DNA from: Legionella nagasakiensis
Lineage (GTDB): Bacteria > Pseudomonadota > Gammaproteobacteria > Legionellales > Legionellaceae
Assembly: GCF_900639915.1 (NCBI RefSeq)
Contig: NZ_CAAAID010000004.1
Span: forward strand, 124,001-188,000
Direction of reading: 5' to 3'
DNA length: 64,000 nucleotides
Shown here: in pieces, positions 18,874-26,884 of the stretch
Layout of the letters: every line of letters begins with the position of its first letter
How positions within the stretch are numbered: position 1 is the stretch's first letter
The notes under the pieces: model-generated
The model's input: only the letters and a program-made list of their open reading frames with translations
Databases searched by the model: none
Told to the model about the DNA's origin: nothing
Program-made: the position numbers and the translations under genes

Positions 18874-18996
18874 CCATGCCTCCTAGCATAAGCATAAGAT
18901 AATATTCATTATACCGAACTCAGCAAGATATGCCACCGACATTCCACACATCTTCATGGTGCGAAATATAGGATTCCAAATATTGATTAACAGAAT

Positions 18997-19054
18997 TTTA
19001 AAATAAAAGCTTTTCCCCTTTATAGCCAATACAATTTGGGCATAAAGGGGAAAA
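18997..19054 (-). terminator. intrinsic terminator of the cold-shock gene
   Basis: A stem of at least 13 bp (arms from 19011 and up to 19054, built on TTTTCCCCTTTAT) is followed on the minus strand by GCTTTTATTTT. It lies 17 bp after the csp stop codon. Confidence 0.88.
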
Positions 19055-19071
19055 TGGGAGAAAAAGTGGGA

Positions 19072-19287
19072 TTAAACCGCAGATACCTCTTCGGCTTGTA
19101 AACCTTTCGGTCCCTTAGTTACTGTGAACTCTACACGTTGACCTTCCATCAGAGTTTTGCGATTTGCTGAGCTGACAATTGAACGAAAATGGACAAATAC
19201 ATCATCTTGACCATTATCACGGCTGATAAAACCATAGCCTTTATCATCATTAAACCACTTTACGTGGCCAGTTTCTTTAACAGACAT
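19072..19287 (-). CDS. cold-shock domain protein (CspA family)
   Basis: A 71-residue single cold-shock domain that binds single-stranded nucleic acid and acts as an RNA chaperone. RNP1 KGYGFIS and RNP2 VFVHF are both present, with the [11 protein letters not shown] start and the typical [10 protein letters not shown] end. Length is standard. It has a strong intrinsic terminator. The 190 bp upstream to the SulP gene is AT-rich and long enough for the kind of 5' leader found in csp genes; a TATACT hexamer is at about 19440. Which Csp paralogue this is cannot be told. Confidence 0.95.
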   Translation of the reverse strand: MSVKETGHVKWFNDDKGYGFISRDNGQDDVFVHFRSIVSSANRKTLMEGQRVEFTVTKGPKGLQAEEVSAV

Positions 19288-19478
19288 GTCTACTTTCCAA
19301 AATTAAATTAAAAACACACTTACTGCACACGAAATCATGGAAAAACATTAACAATATAAATTCACTGCCTTAGAATTTAACAAAGAGGGAACTTATGAAT
19401 AATACTGTTTATCGTGAAAAATGTACTAGTAAGTGTTCTTAGTATAACTCAAAACACATGAAATAGCGAGAATAAGTT

Positions 19479-21635
19479 TCACTTTCTAAGAGCCAAAGGG
19501 CAAGTGTTCATATGTTTTGCGCCAAGAGACTCAGTCAACTTTGCCAAAGCTTCCTCATTATTCTTATAAAAATGATGCTCGCCCAATTGATCAAATAATC
19601 CACCACGTTTTAAGACGGTTAGGACAGGTCGCCGTACACGAGTAAACCATAATTCAAGCCCACCTTCCTGCAAACGAGAACAAACACTACGCAATGTTTC
19701 CAAACCACTTGCATCCAATTGATTAATGCTGACGCAATCAAGAATGATGTAGCGCAGCTTTTGCTTGGCGGAAATCAGCTTTAATATTTTTTCTTCAAAG
19801 TATGCGGCGTTGGCAAAATATAATGAACCATTCAATCGTACCAAGCTTATAAGGTAACAGGTTTCCTGTTCATCCTCCTCACTAACTTCGACTAATTCTC
19901 CTTCTTCATTACGAGTTAATTCAGTAAATCTCGGCCGCATGGTTTCATAAAGATAAAGCCCCAGTGATAACAACATACTTAACAAAACAGCATAAGCAAG
20001 TCGTGGTGCTAACACAAGCGTTAATAAAAAGGTCACTAACACCACCACACCTTCTTTTCGACTTACGTTCCAAACTCTCCACATTTCCTTAACATCAAGT
20101 AGACCCAACACACCAACCATGATGACCACTGCCAATGTCGCATAAGGCAGGTAATAAAATAACGGGGTGAACCACAGCAAGACGGTCATCACAATTAAGC
20201 CTGCAACAATGGATGAAAAACCGGTTTTAGCACCGGCTTGGAAATTCACTGCCGAACGGGTAAACCCGCCGGATACGGGCATGGATTGAAAGAAACTGCC
20301 CACGCATTTTGCCAATCCCTGGCCCACCAACTCCTGATTGATATTTAATCGCTGGCGACTTTCCGTAGCAATGCGCTTGGCAATCGTAATGGCTTCTGTA
20401 AAACCAACCAAAGCAATTACAATCGCTGCCATAAACAAATTTGACATGGCATCCCAGTTAAAAGTAACTGACTTAAAGGCAGGTAACCCACGAGGAATGT
20501 TGCCAACAACTTCTCCTCCGGCTTGTAATGTTAATTTACCATCACGCGGCAAACTCGCGATTCGCCACTCGTAGGAATCCACTTCACCAATGGGCGTCAT
20601 TTGCTCATCCACAAAGAATACTTCTTGCTGGTTATGGGTCATTAAACGGCGAAAACGCAAACGGCTTAATTCGCCGACCTCAACATTATGGCGGGTAATT
20701 AAGCGCTCTAGCTGCCATTTAGCCTGAGCAGCGTTATTGAAAGCTTCATCCGTTTCTTCCGCATTCGGACCCGCTTTCTTAATTGTCTTTTGTACGATTT
20801 TTTTAGTCTTGGTCACTTCTTCTAACAGGTGCTGCATCTCTTCAGGATAATGCTGATAATTTGCAAGCATTTGTTGTACGGGCAAATTAATAATTTGATC
20901 AACCCGAATGGTTTCCAGCTTTTCATATCCGCTCAACCAGGCAATGATGGTCGTGACTACCACAGCAATAAGAATATGAGGAAGATTTGGCCATAGCCAG
21001 CGTCCACCAAGAATGATAATAAATGCTAATGTCGCGATCCCTACCGTCGGCCAATGGATATTGATGATTGCGTCATTCAGTACCTGCCAAACCATTTGAT
21101 AATAATGCGGTGCCGTGACTGCATAGACACCGAATAAATTGCCGAACTGCATACTGGCAATGATCAGTGCCACGGCATTTATGAATCCAAGAATCACAGG
21201 ATAAGAAATAAAATTCACCACCACGCCAAATCGCAAAAATCCCAAAGCCAGTTGTATGGCACCAGCAAGGAAAGTCAGCAATAAAACATATTGGATGTAA
21301 TCGGTTGTACCGGCAGCTGCCAAAGGTTGCATGGCAACAGCCGTCAGTAGCGAAGCAACGGGAACAGGGCCTGTAGACAAAATACGTGATGAGCCAAATA
21401 AAGCGGCAATGATAGGGGGTAAAAAGGCAGCGTATAAACCCATGTAGACGGGCAATCCTGCTAAATGAGCATAAGCCATAGACTGAGGAATCAATAACAT
21501 GGCAACCGTAAAACCTGCGATTAAGTCGGCTCTAAGCGTTCCCCATTGTTTAAGTTCCGATAACCATTCCAGAAAGGGGAAAATCCGGCTCAATACAACA
21601 CGCCATTGTAACCAATAGGTTTGCAGAAGCTGCAT
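19479..21635 (-). CDS. SulP family anion transporter with STAS domain and an unusual loop insertion
   Basis: A 718-residue inner-membrane SLC26/SulP transporter. The signature DLIAGFTVAMLLIPQSMAYA is at about 37-56, many transmembrane helices follow, the core motif LVGQGLAKCVGSFFQSMPVS lies near 430, and a C-terminal STAS domain covers ~600-705 (YIILDCVSINQLDASGLETL). Between two membrane segments (about 236-398) is a long charged stretch with coiled-coil-like character (EEVTKTKKIVQKTIKKAG) that most SulP proteins lack. It lies 16 bases after batD and is probably the last gene of that operon. The substrate could be sulfate, bicarbonate or another anion. Confidence 0.88.
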   Translation of the reverse strand: MQLLQTYWLQWRVVLSRIFPFLEWLSELKQWGTLRADLIAGFTVAMLLIPQSMAYAHLAGLPVYMGLYAAFLPPIIAALFGSSRILSTGPVPVASLLTAVAMQPLAAAGTTDYIQYVLLLTFLAGAIQLALGFLRFGVVVNFISYPVILGFINAVALIIASMQFGNLFGVYAVTAPHYYQMVWQVLNDAIINIHWPTVGIATLAFIIILGGRWLWPNLPHILIAVVVTTIIAWLSGYEKLETIRVDQIINLPVQQMLANYQHYPEEMQHLLEEVTKTKKIVQKTIKKAGPNAEETDEAFNNAAQAKWQLERLITRHNVEVGELSRLRFRRLMTHNQQEVFFVDEQMTPIGEVDSYEWRIASLPRDGKLTLQAGGEVVGNIPRGLPAFKSVTFNWDAMSNLFMAAIVIALVGFTEAITIAKRIATESRQRLNINQELVGQGLAKCVGSFFQSMPVSGGFTRSAVNFQAGAKTGFSSIVAGLIVMTVLLWFTPLFYYLPYATLAVVIMVGVLGLLDVKEMWRVWNVSRKEGVVVLVTFLLTLVLAPRLAYAVLLSMLLSLGLYLYETMRPRFTELTRNEEGELVEVSEEDEQETCYLISLVRLNGSLYFANAAYFEEKILKLISAKQKLRYIILDCVSINQLDASGLETLRSVCSRLQEGGLELWFTRVRRPVLTVLKRGGLFDQLGEHHFYKNNEEALAKLTESLGAKHMNTCPLALRK

Positions 21636-21651
21636 TTATATACCCTATCTT

Positions 21652-23313
21652 TTATAGCGGATTAATAGGAGGTAAATCACCTGTTTTATTATCTTTAGAC
21701 ACTTTACCTTTTCTATACGCGACAATACATTGCCATAACTCTTTGCCCTGCCAAGGTATTTTTTTATCTGGACTGTATAGTATCTGTGACAAAAGATGCA
21801 GTTGTTTTTTAAATTGCGAATCATGTATTCGTTTTGTCAAATCCCTTAAATTTAAAAACTCAAAGCCAGGCCATTGTAATCTTGCCCAATGCAATAAGGC
21901 ATCGCGCGCTTCATAAGGATTATTATAGATGCACGCTTTATGCAAGCGTTTCAGCACCAAACGTTTATCATGATTTTTAAGTAATTTGGAACGATACCAC
22001 CAGATAATGAGCGTCATGACCCAAATAGCAGCAAATCCAGCCGCCAACCACCAAGCGATATTATTTGATTTTTCTGTACGGGAGGGAAAAGTCATTTTTT
22101 CTTGAGATTGGGATGACAAATCATTTGATTTTATTGACACAACCGCATTAGGTGTTTCAGGTTGTTGTGATGCTGCATATTTTGCTGTAATGTTTATCGT
22201 ACGCTCTGGCAATACAGCAACTTCTTCTTTACCAGTCATGGTATTAAACCAGGGAAGTTCCAGACGCGGGATAGTAACGTGGCCCGGTTTATTCAGTAAA
22301 TAGGTTACCTTAGTCGTGGCTTCCCCTATTAATTCTTGCTGACGAATGACATTATTCACCTGTGGTTTCTCAGGATAAACACTGTATTGACTGCCCGCAA
22401 AATCCAAGGTAGGTAACAACTGCCCAGGTACGGCTGCCGCCTGCAACGTCACCGTACGTACCAAGGTATCTCCCTCGGACATCGTTGCGACATCCTTATC
22501 ATATTGTTCAGCCAGTGTGACCTGTTTTGCCGGCAACCATAGCCTATTGTTAAAATTAGGCGGAACTGGCTTTACAGTCAGCGTGGTTACTTGCGAACGT
22601 TGATTGATTTGTCGTGGAATCGTATCATAACTTAAAGCATGAAATGATGGACCGATAATTCTTACCGTTCCACTTTTTTGTGGGAACACCGCATAGCGTT
22701 GTTCTTCAACCATATAGGCTCGACCATGTTCTACCGTTTGATAACGATCCGCATCCCCCAGCGCGATAAGCAGCGCGTTTTCCGCTTTGGGTGGCTGATA
22801 TTCCGCGTCTAATAAACGTCCGCTATTGTATAGTCTAACGGTATAAATAACTTGTTGACTCACATAAGGATTGTTTTCACTTACCTCTGTTTTCAGCACA
22901 ACTTCTTCCTGCGTTGCCGCTAAAGGCTTTGTATCAGATGAAGTCACTGTCGATGCATCATCAAGTACTTCCACACGCATGGCCTTGCTCTGCTGGTGAC
23001 CGACTTGCAACGGTGGAATGGATAAGACACCCACTTTTTTGGCAATTAACAAGACGGTCCATCGGCTCGTAGCACGTGATTGACCATTGATAAACGTATA
23101 ATTCATACTTCTTTCTGTTCCCACAATACGAAAATCTTTCTGCAGAGGTGTCAAATCAGGCACTCCAGTAGATTGAGCATCATCCGTCATTAAAATCAAT
23201 CGGATTGTATCTCCCAATTGGACTTTGTCAGGTTCTACTTGAACTGTTATGGCCGCTAATGCCATCACAGACCACAAACATCCTATAAAAATCAGCAATA
23301 AAGATTTATTCAT
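21652..23313 (-). CDS. batD: BatD-like oxygen-tolerance protein
   Basis: A 553-residue exported, membrane-anchored protein: signal peptide MNKSLLLIFIGCLWSVMALA, a large beta-rich periplasmic region starting ITVQVEPDKVQLGDTIRL with the Ig-like repeats of the BatD family, one C-terminal transmembrane helix (WWLAAGFAAIWVMTLIIWWY, about 420-440) and a cytoplasmic tail. I prefer the ATG at 23313 (GGTGG upstream); an ATG four codons earlier (23325) is possible. Its start overlaps the end of the TPR gene. It is part of the MoxR-Bat operon, which in other bacteria is linked to aerotolerance and envelope stress. Confidence 0.87.
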   Translation of the reverse strand: MNKSLLLIFIGCLWSVMALAAITVQVEPDKVQLGDTIRLILMTDDAQSTGVPDLTPLQKDFRIVGTERSMNYTFINGQSRATSRWTVLLIAKKVGVLSIPPLQVGHQQSKAMRVEVLDDASTVTSSDTKPLAATQEEVVLKTEVSENNPYVSQQVIYTVRLYNSGRLLDAEYQPPKAENALLIALGDADRYQTVEHGRAYMVEEQRYAVFPQKSGTVRIIGPSFHALSYDTIPRQINQRSQVTTLTVKPVPPNFNNRLWLPAKQVTLAEQYDKDVATMSEGDTLVRTVTLQAAAVPGQLLPTLDFAGSQYSVYPEKPQVNNVIRQQELIGEATTKVTYLLNKPGHVTIPRLELPWFNTMTGKEEVAVLPERTINITAKYAASQQPETPNAVVSIKSNDLSSQSQEKMTFPSRTEKSNNIAWWLAAGFAAIWVMTLIIWWYRSKLLKNHDKRLVLKRLHKACIYNNPYEARDALLHWARLQWPGFEFLNLRDLTKRIHDSQFKKQLHLLSQILYSPDKKIPWQGKELWQCIVAYRKGKVSKDNKTGDLPPINPL

Positions 23314-24163
23314 TTTGCCACCCATGTTGCCTACGTAAATGATCTCGCAGGAATTTTTCTCGCATTAAACCACCAGGATCGTCAGGAATCAGACGCAACC
23401 ATTGTTCTTTGGCCTGTTGCTGTTCTTGCTTACTCTGCGATGGTTCTGGTGATTGCAGGCTTTTTTCTTGCAATTTTTTTTGTTCTTGCATGCTTTGATC
23501 TCGCTTGTCCTGGCTTTGCTTGTCCTGGTTTTGCTTGTCCTGGTTTTGCTTGTCCTGGTTTTGCTTGTCCTGGTTTTGCTTGTCCTGGTTTTGCTTATCC
23601 TGGTTTTGCTTATCCTGGTTTTGCTTATCCTGGTTTTGCTTATCCTGGTTTTGCTTATCCTGGTTTTGCTTATCCTGGTTTTGCTTATCCTGGTTTTGCT
23701 TATCCTGGTTTTGCTTATCCTGGTTTTGCTTGTCCTGGTTTTGCTTGTCCTGGTTTTGCTTGTCCTGGTTTTGCTTATCCTTTCTGAGCAAATCTTCTAA
23801 CAACCGACGATTGTGCAATGCGTCCTGGTGATCTGGATTTAGAGTCAGTGCTTGATCATAAGCCTTGATCGCTTGTTCATATTGACCCATATGAGCCAAA
23901 GCATTTCCCTGATTATAAAATCCCTCTTCATCATTAAACGATTGATACAATCGTGCAGCCTGCTCATAGTCTCCTGCGCGATAGGCAGCAGCAGCCTGCC
24001 AATCATTGCGTTTGAACGTATCTTTTGCCCTAGAATACTGTCCTTTATTCATCATCATTTGAGCTTGTTGATTTTTAGTTGCCCATAAATCCTGCCAACT
24101 GATTGCATACGTTGGCGAAATGACGCTGCTCAAAATAAATACCAATAAGCTGCCATACTTCAT
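23306..24163 (-). CDS. BatC-like TPR protein with a (DKQNQ)17 repeat
   Basis: A 285-residue exported protein. A signal peptide (MKYGSLLVFILSSVISPTYA) precedes TPR motifs (GDYEQAARLYQSF and ALAHMGQYEQAIKAYDQALT, within about 60-125), then 17 perfect DKQNQ pentapeptides plus one DKQSQ, then a Gln/Glu-rich basic tail. I use the ATG at 24163, which overlaps the batB stop by four bases and has GAGGA upstream; a longer reading would enter batB. This matches the BatC/BatE-type TPR member of Bat operons, in which a low-complexity Gln/Lys region is common but such a perfect array is not. Confidence 0.85.
   Translation of the reverse strand: MKYGSLLVFILSSVISPTYAISWQDLWATKNQQAQMMMNKGQYSRAKDTFKRNDWQAAAAYRAGDYEQAARLYQSFNDEEGFYNQGNALAHMGQYEQAIKAYDQALTLNPDHQDALHNRRLLEDLLRKDKQNQDKQNQDKQNQDKQNQDKQNQDKQNQDKQNQDKQNQDKQNQDKQNQDKQNQDKQNQDKQNQDKQNQDKQNQDKQNQDKQNQDKQSQDKRDQSMQEQKKLQEKSLQSPEPSQSKQEQQQAKEQWLRLIPDDPGGLMREKFLRDHLRRQHGWQNE
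23506..23775. repeat. 15-bp tandem repeat array (18 units) in the TPR gene
   Basis: Eighteen 15-bp units, each coding DKQNQ (the first on the plus strand is DKQSQ). The 17 perfect units differ at only one synonymous base (GAC or GAT for Asp). In plus-strand order these run as five of the first type, nine of the second and three of the first, a block pattern left by stepwise duplication. There are no spacers, so it is not CRISPR. Confidence 0.95.
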
Positions 24164-25089
24164 GCTATAATCCTCTGCAGCCATCCGCGTTGAAACACCG
24201 GTAACAATAAAAAAAGAGCGGGGATAAGAAACCAGCGTCCTTGATCTCGCCATACTGGAACATCATTTTGTAAATCGGCACCAAATTGACGCTCCTTTCC
24301 TGTGGTCAACAACCATTGTTCCAGATCGGTTGACGTATCGGCAAAAGGAAGGACTTCCCCTTGACCCGCAGAAGCAAGCTGCTGAAACATTGTTGACGAT
24401 GGACTTTTAAGTATAGGCATGACGGATGTATGAATGCCTTGATTTGCTAAAGCTTTGGCTTCATCAATGGCTGCCGACGAAGGAGACTCGGCCGTTAATA
24501 CCAGAATTTCACCGTGATGAAAACCTGCCTGGGTGATTAACTGACCAGCCTGCCTCAAGGCGATATTCAGTCGATGCCCTTCAACTGGCATGATGTCTGG
24601 TGTCAGTGACGACAGCAACGCATCAATGGTTTCGGCATCGTCTGTCAACGGCGAAACAACGAAAGGCTCACCAGTATAAACCACTAAACCAAACTGCCCC
24701 ACCCCTTTTTTCCTAAAAAGATCATGCAGCTTGAATTTTGCCCGACTTAATCGATCCGGAGGCAAATCATTGATTAACATTGCATCCGACATATCTAATA
24801 CCACCACCCGGGGTTGAATTGGCTTGTAAATAGGAACAGGTAGCCGTGACCATGTCGGTCCAGCCAACGCAATAACCATCAACAATGCGCTGTTCATAAG
24901 CAGTAATAATGAAGTCACGCGCTTACTTTGGCTCTGTGTTTTCATTAAATGCGATAACAAATGGGGATCACAAACCTCCCCCCATGCCTGCATAGCCGGT
25001 TTACGCCGCATTAAAAACCAAGCTAATAAGGCAAGTGGCAATAAAGAAAACAACCATAAAGGGCGGATAAAATGAAATTCGGTCATCAT
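24160..25089 (-). CDS. batB: BatB-like von Willebrand factor A protein
   Basis: A 309-residue inner-membrane protein with N-terminal helices (PLWLFSLLPLALLAWFL and a second near 61-77), a periplasmic vWA domain (about 93-250) and a C-terminal helix (WFLIPALFLLLPVF). The MIDAS sequence is DMSDA (residues 99-103) instead of the canonical DxSxS, so metal binding may be weakened. It overlaps batA upstream and the TPR gene downstream by four bases each. The first of two adjacent ATGs is used. In Bat systems BatA and BatB form a membrane complex; this is assumed here from operon position. Confidence 0.87.
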   Translation of the reverse strand: MMTEFHFIRPLWLFSLLPLALLAWFLMRRKPAMQAWGEVCDPHLLSHLMKTQSQSKRVTSLLLLMNSALLMVIALAGPTWSRLPVPIYKPIQPRVVVLDMSDAMLINDLPPDRLSRAKFKLHDLFRKKGVGQFGLVVYTGEPFVVSPLTDDAETIDALLSSLTPDIMPVEGHRLNIALRQAGQLITQAGFHHGEILVLTAESPSSAAIDEAKALANQGIHTSVMPILKSPSSTMFQQLASAGQGEVLPFADTSTDLEQWLLTTGKERQFGADLQNDVPVWRDQGRWFLIPALFLLLPVFQRGWLQRIIA

Positions 25090-26108
25090 GGTGAAGCCCT
25101 CTCACGCCAAGCAAATTTAAATCGGGCAAAAAAGCGCCCTTCTTCAGCAAGCCAATAAAGAAAGACAAAAAAGGCAAGTGCAAGAGGCCAAGGATAATAA
25201 TCATGCTGTGGTCGAACGGTGGCTTGTTCTTGCGAGACTTTTTCTAATTGATTGATAACTTCATAAATAGTCTGCAATGATTGCATATCGGTCGCACGAA
25301 AATAACGTCCACCGGTCACCTTGGCTACCTCCTGTAGTGTTTCCTCGTCCAAATCCGCTGAAGCGTTCATATTAAAAAACAAACCACCCAATGCGCGTGG
25401 ATCTGTCTCAGCCCCTAGGCCAATAGTATAAATTTTAATGTCATCTGCACGTGCCAATTCTGCGGCCTTCATGGGTACCAAAACACCAGAGTTATTTGCC
25501 CCATCCGTCAGTAATATAATCATTCTTCCTTTCTCAGGAACATTCTGCAGTCGTTTAACCGCCAAACCAAGCGCATCCCCGATTGAGGTTGTTTTGCCAG
25601 CTAATCCAACTGTCGCGTCTTCTAAACGCATCAGAATATTCTGGCGATCATAAGTTAATGGGGTTTGCAGATAAGCGCGACTGCCAAATAAAATCAATCC
25701 AATTTTATCGCCGATTCGCTCACGCACAAACTGTTCAGCAGCCCGTTTAACAACCGTCAACCGACTTGCCGGACGTCCATGCAGCATCATATCCGGCAGC
25801 TCCATACTGCCAGACAAATCCAATACCAGCATAATATTATATCCTTCTCGCGCTAACGGCCTTGGCTCCCCTACCCAGCGAGGACCTGACAACGCGAACA
25901 ACACCAAAAACCAAATTAAGAAAAATAAACCAATTTTTTTGTGCCTGACAAAACTCTGTTTTTCATGTTTAACAATCTCAACCATTGCATTAAAGAATGG
26001 AATTTTAAGCGCTCCAGGCAAAAACAAAGAAGCGCTTGGCAAAAAAAACCATATCAAAATAGGAACAGGCAGGAACGTTAAAACCCACGGCAACGCTAAT
26101 TCAAACAT
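25086..26108 (-). CDS. batA: BatA-like von Willebrand factor A protein
   Basis: A 340-residue protein with the same plan as BatB: two N-terminal membrane helices, a vWA domain with an intact MIDAS (DLSGS, residues 97-101, and LLTDGANNSG later) and a C-terminal helix (YYPWPLALAFFVFLYWLAE). It has BatA-specific AREGYNIMLVLDLSGSM. It overlaps its neighbours on both sides, so translation is coupled through the operon. The comparison with BatB suggests that only this partner keeps a fully competent metal site. Confidence 0.9.
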   Translation of the reverse strand: MFELALPWVLTFLPVPILIWFFLPSASLFLPGALKIPFFNAMVEIVKHEKQSFVRHKKIGLFFLIWFLVLFALSGPRWVGEPRPLAREGYNIMLVLDLSGSMELPDMMLHGRPASRLTVVKRAAEQFVRERIGDKIGLILFGSRAYLQTPLTYDRQNILMRLEDATVGLAGKTTSIGDALGLAVKRLQNVPEKGRMIILLTDGANNSGVLVPMKAAELARADDIKIYTIGLGAETDPRALGGLFFNMNASADLDEETLQEVAKVTGGRYFRATDMQSLQTIYEVINQLEKVSQEQATVRPQHDYYPWPLALAFFVFLYWLAEEGRFFARFKFAWRERASP

Positions 26109-26884
26109 GCTTTTCTCCGTTGGTTAATCCATTTTTTCGCCATGTTGAAAAGCAGGGATAAATCGCTTTCTTTTATTACCATTTTGTGCTGGTAAGGAAG
26201 CTCTAACAATTGCGAACGAATCTGACTGAAATCCACGTCTTTTCCCGTTTCGTTCAAAAAGGATATCCACGCATCCCCCTGCAAACTGGCCACTTTCTTT
26301 CTTGGAAAATAAACCAATGCAACTCGTTTTAATAATTCAGAAATGCACGCGCTGATGCGTTGTGCATTTTTTTCTCGTTCATATTGCTGCTGATAAGCTG
26401 AAAGTAGGCGCAATGCCTGCCGTCTGGCTTGTCCATTTAGATAAGAACGCCATAGGAAAATCATGACCATCCCCAACATAGCAATGGCGAATAGGATAAA
26501 CACATACCAACCCGGGGCTAAGGGCCACCAACCAATGGGTGACGGCAAATGAATATCACGTAATTGCGCCAATGCCTGATTGCTTGCATGACCAGAGAAA
26601 TTATCGCCCTGCAATACCTCATCTGCCGCACGGCATTGACCAGAAAGCATCAGCAATGAACTCAAAAAAACAATACCGCGTTGATGGATTCTTTTTTTAA
26701 ACAAGCCAGGGCATGTCTTCAATTCATTCTTTTCATTCTTTGAAGCGAAAATGTGGATGATTGAGGGGTATTTTGCGCTTGAATGAGGCGAATAGCAGGC
26801 TCTATTTAACGAGTTCAAGCGCAAAATACCCTCCATTAGACGCATTTGCACCCGTAGAATGAATTGAAGACATGCCCTAAACAT
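26096..26884 (-). CDS. DUF4381-like Bat-operon membrane protein with an in-frame palindrome insertion
   Basis: The native part starts FKKRIHQRGIVFLSSLLMLS (a signal peptide ending near CRAADEV), followed by the segment PSPIGWWPLAPGWYVF that opens DUF4381-type proteins, a membrane helix (ILFAIAMLGMVMIFLW), and a cytoplasmic helical tail. As read here it begins ATGTTT at 26884, overlapping the stop of the DUF58 gene, and then has about 60 extra codons from the 171-bp palindromic element at 26708-26878 before rejoining the native frame at residue 62. The insertion keeps the frame but places ~60 residues ahead of the signal peptide. A TTG start at 26704 would give a normal 202-residue protein, but it lacks a good ribosome site. 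Confidence 0.75.
   Translation of the reverse strand: MFRACLQFILRVQMRLMEGILRLNSLNRACYSPHSSAKYPSIIHIFASKNEKNELKTCPGLFKKRIHQRGIVFLSSLLMLSGQCRAADEVLQGDNFSGHASNQALAQLRDIHLPSPIGWWPLAPGWYVFILFAIAMLGMVMIFLWRSYLNGQARRQALRLLSAYQQQYEREKNAQRISACISELLKRVALVYFPRKKVASLQGDAWISFLNETGKDVDFSQIRSQLLELPYQHKMVIKESDLSLLFNMAKKWINQRRKACLN
26708..26878. repeat. 171-bp palindromic element inserted in the DUF4381-like gene
   Basis: The ends are a perfect 23-bp inverted repeat (26708-26730 and 26856-26878). A second internal arm pair (about 26774-26792 and 26814-26834, built on GGTATTTTGCGCTTGAA) makes the whole element one long interrupted palindrome. TGTTTA occurs directly outside both ends (in ATGTTTA on the start-codon side and TTGTTTA on the other), consistent with a 6-bp target duplication. 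Removing the element with one copy restores ATGTTTAAAAAAAG, a native-looking start. No transposase; a MITE-like element is inferred. Confidence 0.88.

Noticed and set aside
23506-23775. Possible CRISPR array because of regular direct repeats
   Set aside because: The 15-bp units are contiguous with no spacers, lie inside a gene, and no cas genes are present.
23440-23831. Three overlapping long plus-strand open frames of FCLSW/ILVLL-type repeats opposite the TPR gene
   Set aside because: A 15-bp repeat without stops is open in several frames; these have no ribosome site and only mirror the DKQNQ array.
24407-24416. CTATACTTAA motif on the minus strand inside batB
   Set aside because: It is within codons for PILKS in a continuous coding region with operon overlaps on both sides; no gene start follows at 25-40 bp.
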